Positions 61,673 to 64,000 of a DNA stretch of 64,000 nt are shown in pieces. This DNA comes from [Erwinia] mediterraneensis. Its GTDB lineage: Bacteria; Pseudomonadota; Gammaproteobacteria; Enterobacterales; Enterobacteriaceae. Location of the stretch: NCBI RefSeq assembly GCF_900604315.1, contig NZ_LR026979.1, positions 1 to 64,000 on the forward strand, in the 5' to 3' direction. Below the pieces are notes generated by a model, which did no database searches, was not told the origin of the DNA, and saw nothing but the letters and a program-made list of their open reading frames with translations. The translations under genes were made by a program, and so were the position numbers. How positions within the stretch are numbered: position 1 is the first letter of the stretch; each line of letters starts with the position of its first letter.

Positions 61673-62944
61673 GTGAATAAAGCACTGTTAGTAACGGCAA
61701 TTGCAGCCCTGTGCGCGCAATCTGCTGTGGCCAGTTCCGGGCCGGAAAACAACGGGTTTATTGAAGACAGTCATCTGGATGTACTGCTGCGCAATGCCTA
61801 TATCAACCGTGATTATAAAGACAACGGTGTCAGAGATCGCAGCGAGTGGGGGCAGGGGATTATTGCCACTTACTCATCCGGCTTTACCCGGGGTCCGGTC
61901 GGATTCGGCGTTGATGCCATTGGTCAATACGCGGTGCGTCTGGATGGTGGTCGCGGGCGTAGCGGTGCGGGCGGTATCGACTTCTTTGCTCAGGATCAGG
62001 ATGGCCGCGCGAAATCTGATTTAGCCAAATTTGGCGCCACGGCGAAAATGCGTTTTTCAGACACCGTATTAAGTTACGGTACGCAGCGCCCGATCCTGCC
62101 GATCCTCTATGCGGATGAATCCCGTCTGCTGGATGAAACCTATACCGGCTTTATGCTGAATTCAAAAGAGATCGCGGGTCTGGATATCAGCGCCGGTTAT
62201 TTCACTGCCGAGCAGCGTAAAAGCGATGACAGCCACGATTCCGGACTGAAAAAGCTGACCTTTGGCGGGGCGAGCTATCAGTTTAACGATCAAATCAGCG
62301 GCGCTTTCTACGCCTCTGATGTGCAGGATGTCCTGAACAAACAGTATCTGGGACTGAACTTCCAGCAGCCGCTGGCGGCGGGACAACGTTTCGCGCTGGA
62401 CTTTAACGGCTACAACTCACGACTCGACCAGGATTATGCGAACCAACTGGGTACCGGTCGCAGCAATACCATCTGGAGTCTGGCGGCAAGTTACGTCTGG
62501 GATATCCATACCTTTAAAGTGGCTTACCAGCAGAGCAGCGGCAGCACCGGCTATAATTACGGCGGCTACCGCAATCAGGGCGGCGTGGGCGATGGTGGTA
62601 GTACTATCTGGCTGGCCAACTCCTATTGGTCTGACTTCAACGGCGAAGATGAGCGCTCCTGGCAGCTGGCATGGTCGGTAGACCTGAGCGGTCTGGTGCT
62701 GCCGGGTCTGAGCTATGACGTGGCCTATGTGCGTGGCGATAACATCAAAACCGCGCAAACCAGCAACGGCCATGAGCATGAGTTCTTTAACCAGCTGCAG
62801 TACAAAGTACAGGATGGCCTGGCCAAAGATCTCAAACTTAAGCTGCGTTATTCCGCGCTGCGCGTCTCTTCTGACGCTGCCGCTTATAATGTCGGCGGGA
62901 ATGAGATCCGCGTCTTCGCGGAGTATCCTTTCTCTCTGATGTAA
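61673..62944 (+). CDS. OprD family outer membrane porin
   Basis: A 423-aa outer-membrane protein with a signal peptide (about 20 residues, AVAS). GFIEDSHLDVLLRNAYINRDYK at the N-terminus is the usual OprD start, and WGQGIIATYSSGFTRGPVGFGVD follows. About 18 beta strands are expected. The C-terminus is EYPFSLM rather than the common terminal Phe. The start codon is GTG at 61673 with a poor ribosome site. OprD-type porins take up amino acids, peptides or sugars; the substrate is unknown. Confidence 0.9.
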   Translation: MNKALLVTAIAALCAQSAVASSGPENNGFIEDSHLDVLLRNAYINRDYKDNGVRDRSEWGQGIIATYSSGFTRGPVGFGVDAIGQYAVRLDGGRGRSGAGGIDFFAQDQDGRAKSDLAKFGATAKMRFSDTVLSYGTQRPILPILYADESRLLDETYTGFMLNSKEIAGLDISAGYFTAEQRKSDDSHDSGLKKLTFGGASYQFNDQISGAFYASDVQDVLNKQYLGLNFQQPLAAGQRFALDFNGYNSRLDQDYANQLGTGRSNTIWSLAASYVWDIHTFKVAYQQSSGSTGYNYGGYRNQGGVGDGGSTIWLANSYWSDFNGEDERSWQLAWSVDLSGLVLPGLSYDVAYVRGDNIKTAQTSNGHEHEFFNQLQYKVQDGLAKDLKLKLRYSALRVSSDAAAYNVGGNEIRVFAEYPFSLM

Positions 62945-62950
62945 CGGCCG

Positions 62951-62974
62951 ACCCGCCCGGGACGTCGGGCGGGT
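62951..62974 (+). terminator. Hairpin after the porin gene
   Basis: ACCCGCCCG / CGGGCGGGT, 6-nt loop. No T-tract. Confidence 0.6.
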
Positions 62975-62984
62975 AGCAGGCTGC

Positions 62985-63019
62985 CGGTTTGCCGCTGAGG
63001 TGCTCTCAGCGGCAAACCG
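62985..63019. terminator. 15-bp perfect hairpin before rluF
   Basis: CGGTTTGCCGCTGAG gtgct CTCAGCGGCAAACCG. It is 61 bp upstream of rluF and could end porin transcripts or form part of the rluF leader. Confidence 0.55.
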
Positions 63020-63079
63020 CGCTTCAGACTTCGCAACCTCACGCCACTCATGTATAGTCCGCTTCTTTCTGGAGGAAGC

Positions 63080-63955
63080 ATGCTGACCAACTTGTCCACC
63101 CGTCTTAACAAATACATTAGCGAGAGCGGTATCTGTTCTCGTCGCGACGCCGATCGTTATATTGAACAGGGTAATGTTTTTATTAACGGTAAACGTGCTG
63201 CCGTGGGCGCGCAGGTATTTGCCGGCGATGTGGTGAAAGTGAACGGCCAGCTGATTGAGCCGCGTGCGGAAGATGATCTGGTGCTGATTGCGTTGAATAA
63301 GCCGGTTGGCATTGTCACCACCATGGAAGAGGGGGAGCGGGATAACATCAGCGATTTTGTGAATCACAGTAAACGCGTTTTTCCCATCGGGCGTCTGGAT
63401 AAAGATTCACAGGGGCTGATTTTTCTCACTAACCATGGCGATCTGGTGAATAAGATCCTGCGTGCCGGTAATAACCATGAAAAAGAGTATCTGGTGACCG
63501 TCAATAAGCCGGTCACCGATGAGTTTATTCAGGGCATGAGCGCCGGTGTACCTATGCTCGGCACAGTGACCAAGAAATGTAAGGTGCAGAAAGAAGCCCC
63601 CTATGTTTTTCGTATTACCCTGGTGCAGGGACTGAATCGTCAGATCCGCCGCATGTGTAAACACTTTGGTTATGAAGTTACGAAGCTGGAACGCACGCGT
63701 ATCATGAATGTCAGCCTGAAAGGGTTGCCGCTGGGCGAATGGCGGGATCTGACCGATGATGAACTGATCGCATTGTTTAAACTGCTGGAAAACTCATCGT
63801 CGGAAGAGAAAAAACCGGCCAAAAAAGCCCCGGCGAAAGCGGTCGCGGCAAAAAAAACCGGCAGTAATACGCGCAAGAGCCCGGAAAAAGCGGAAGGCAA
63901 TCCGGCTTCCCGTAAGCGCTTTGTGCAGCCCGGGCGGAAAAAGAAAGGGCGCTAA
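63080..63955 (+). CDS. rluF: 23S rRNA pseudouridine synthase, RluF type
   Basis: A 291-aa enzyme. The S4-like RNA-binding domain spans about 4-65 ([22 protein letters not shown]); the catalytic domain has [15 protein letters not shown] with the catalytic Asp, then EYLVTV and [17 protein letters not shown]. It modifies U2604 in 23S rRNA in E. coli. A lysine/proline-rich tail (about 245-291) extends the protein. The start at 63080 follows GGAGGAAG; ATG at 63050 is further back. A chromosome-type housekeeping gene in plasmid surroundings. Confidence 0.92.
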   Translation: MLTNLSTRLNKYISESGICSRRDADRYIEQGNVFINGKRAAVGAQVFAGDVVKVNGQLIEPRAEDDLVLIALNKPVGIVTTMEEGERDNISDFVNHSKRVFPIGRLDKDSQGLIFLTNHGDLVNKILRAGNNHEKEYLVTVNKPVTDEFIQGMSAGVPMLGTVTKKCKVQKEAPYVFRITLVQGLNRQIRRMCKHFGYEVTKLERTRIMNVSLKGLPLGEWRDLTDDELIALFKLLENSSSEEKKPAKKAPAKAVAAKKTGSNTRKSPEKAEGNPASRKRFVQPGRKKKGR

Positions 63956-64000
63956 GCCTGACCCGACCGCTGCTCTGGTTTCAATGCGCGTCGGCAGCGG

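Noticed and set aside
62417..63367. Long reverse ORF across the porin and rluF
   Set aside because: It spans two real genes and the hairpins between them, and has no family resemblance.

Overview
The window reads as a piece of a large plasmid or secondary replicon from Enterobacterales, most likely Erwiniaceae (Pantoea or Erwinia relatives). The evidence is a ParFG-type partition locus, two RepFIB-type initiator genes with iterons, and enterobacterial-style metabolic cargo (ascG/ascFB, fucose genes, treZ-treY-glgX, katG, rluF). The species is an inference.

Left arm (1-30.4 kb). A secreted DUF5666-like protein, a membrane cytochrome b and a TAT-exported molybdoenzyme form one transcription unit. 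An NTF2-like protein, an epoxide hydrolase and a divergent SDR/TetR pair follow. At 6.45-7.25 kb two genes have been decayed by deletion: an NmrA-like gene and a tetR gene are joined head to head without their 5' ends. Next come a small secreted protein, a CspA cold-shock protein, an MDR oxidoreductase, a frameshifted Rpn nuclease and the treZ-treY-glgX operon (trehalose from maltodextrin). A chemoreceptor that lacks a normal start codon, an AraC/SDR divergent pair and a sensor-kinase remnant follow. The arm ends with hutG-hutF, a polar amino acid ABC transporter and an IclR regulator, then a DMT exporter and an MFS symporter.

Middle (30.4-40.1 kb). An AT-rich LPS-type acyltransferase with an SGNH domain, a metallo-beta-lactamase-fold hydrolase, a membrane GGDEF-EAL protein, a class A beta-lactamase, a small Cys/His protein and a periplasmic lactonase.

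Maintenance region (40.15-49.2 kb). About 2.4 kb without genes carries many ACTC boxes in 8-bp register, the spacing known for the parH/OF sites bound by ParG of plasmid TP228. It runs straight into parF and parG. Then come two divergent repA genes, each with its own iteron family upstream and downstream, and two origin-like segments with GATC clusters and DnaA boxes between them. A 69-aa gene of unknown function sits between the origins. The two iteron families share the half CTGTAGTGAGT and differ in the other half. This region is the most unusual part of the window.

Right arm (49.2-64 kb). A fluoroacetate-dehalogenase-like hydrolase, a small HTH-like ORF, katG, a decayed L-fucose module (SDR remnant, mutarotase, fucP frameshifted in a G5 run), ascG divergent from ascF-ascB with a palindromic operator, an exported alpha/beta hydrolase divergent from an AraC regulator, an OprD-type porin and rluF.

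All family calls are from reading sequence and motifs, without database searches.
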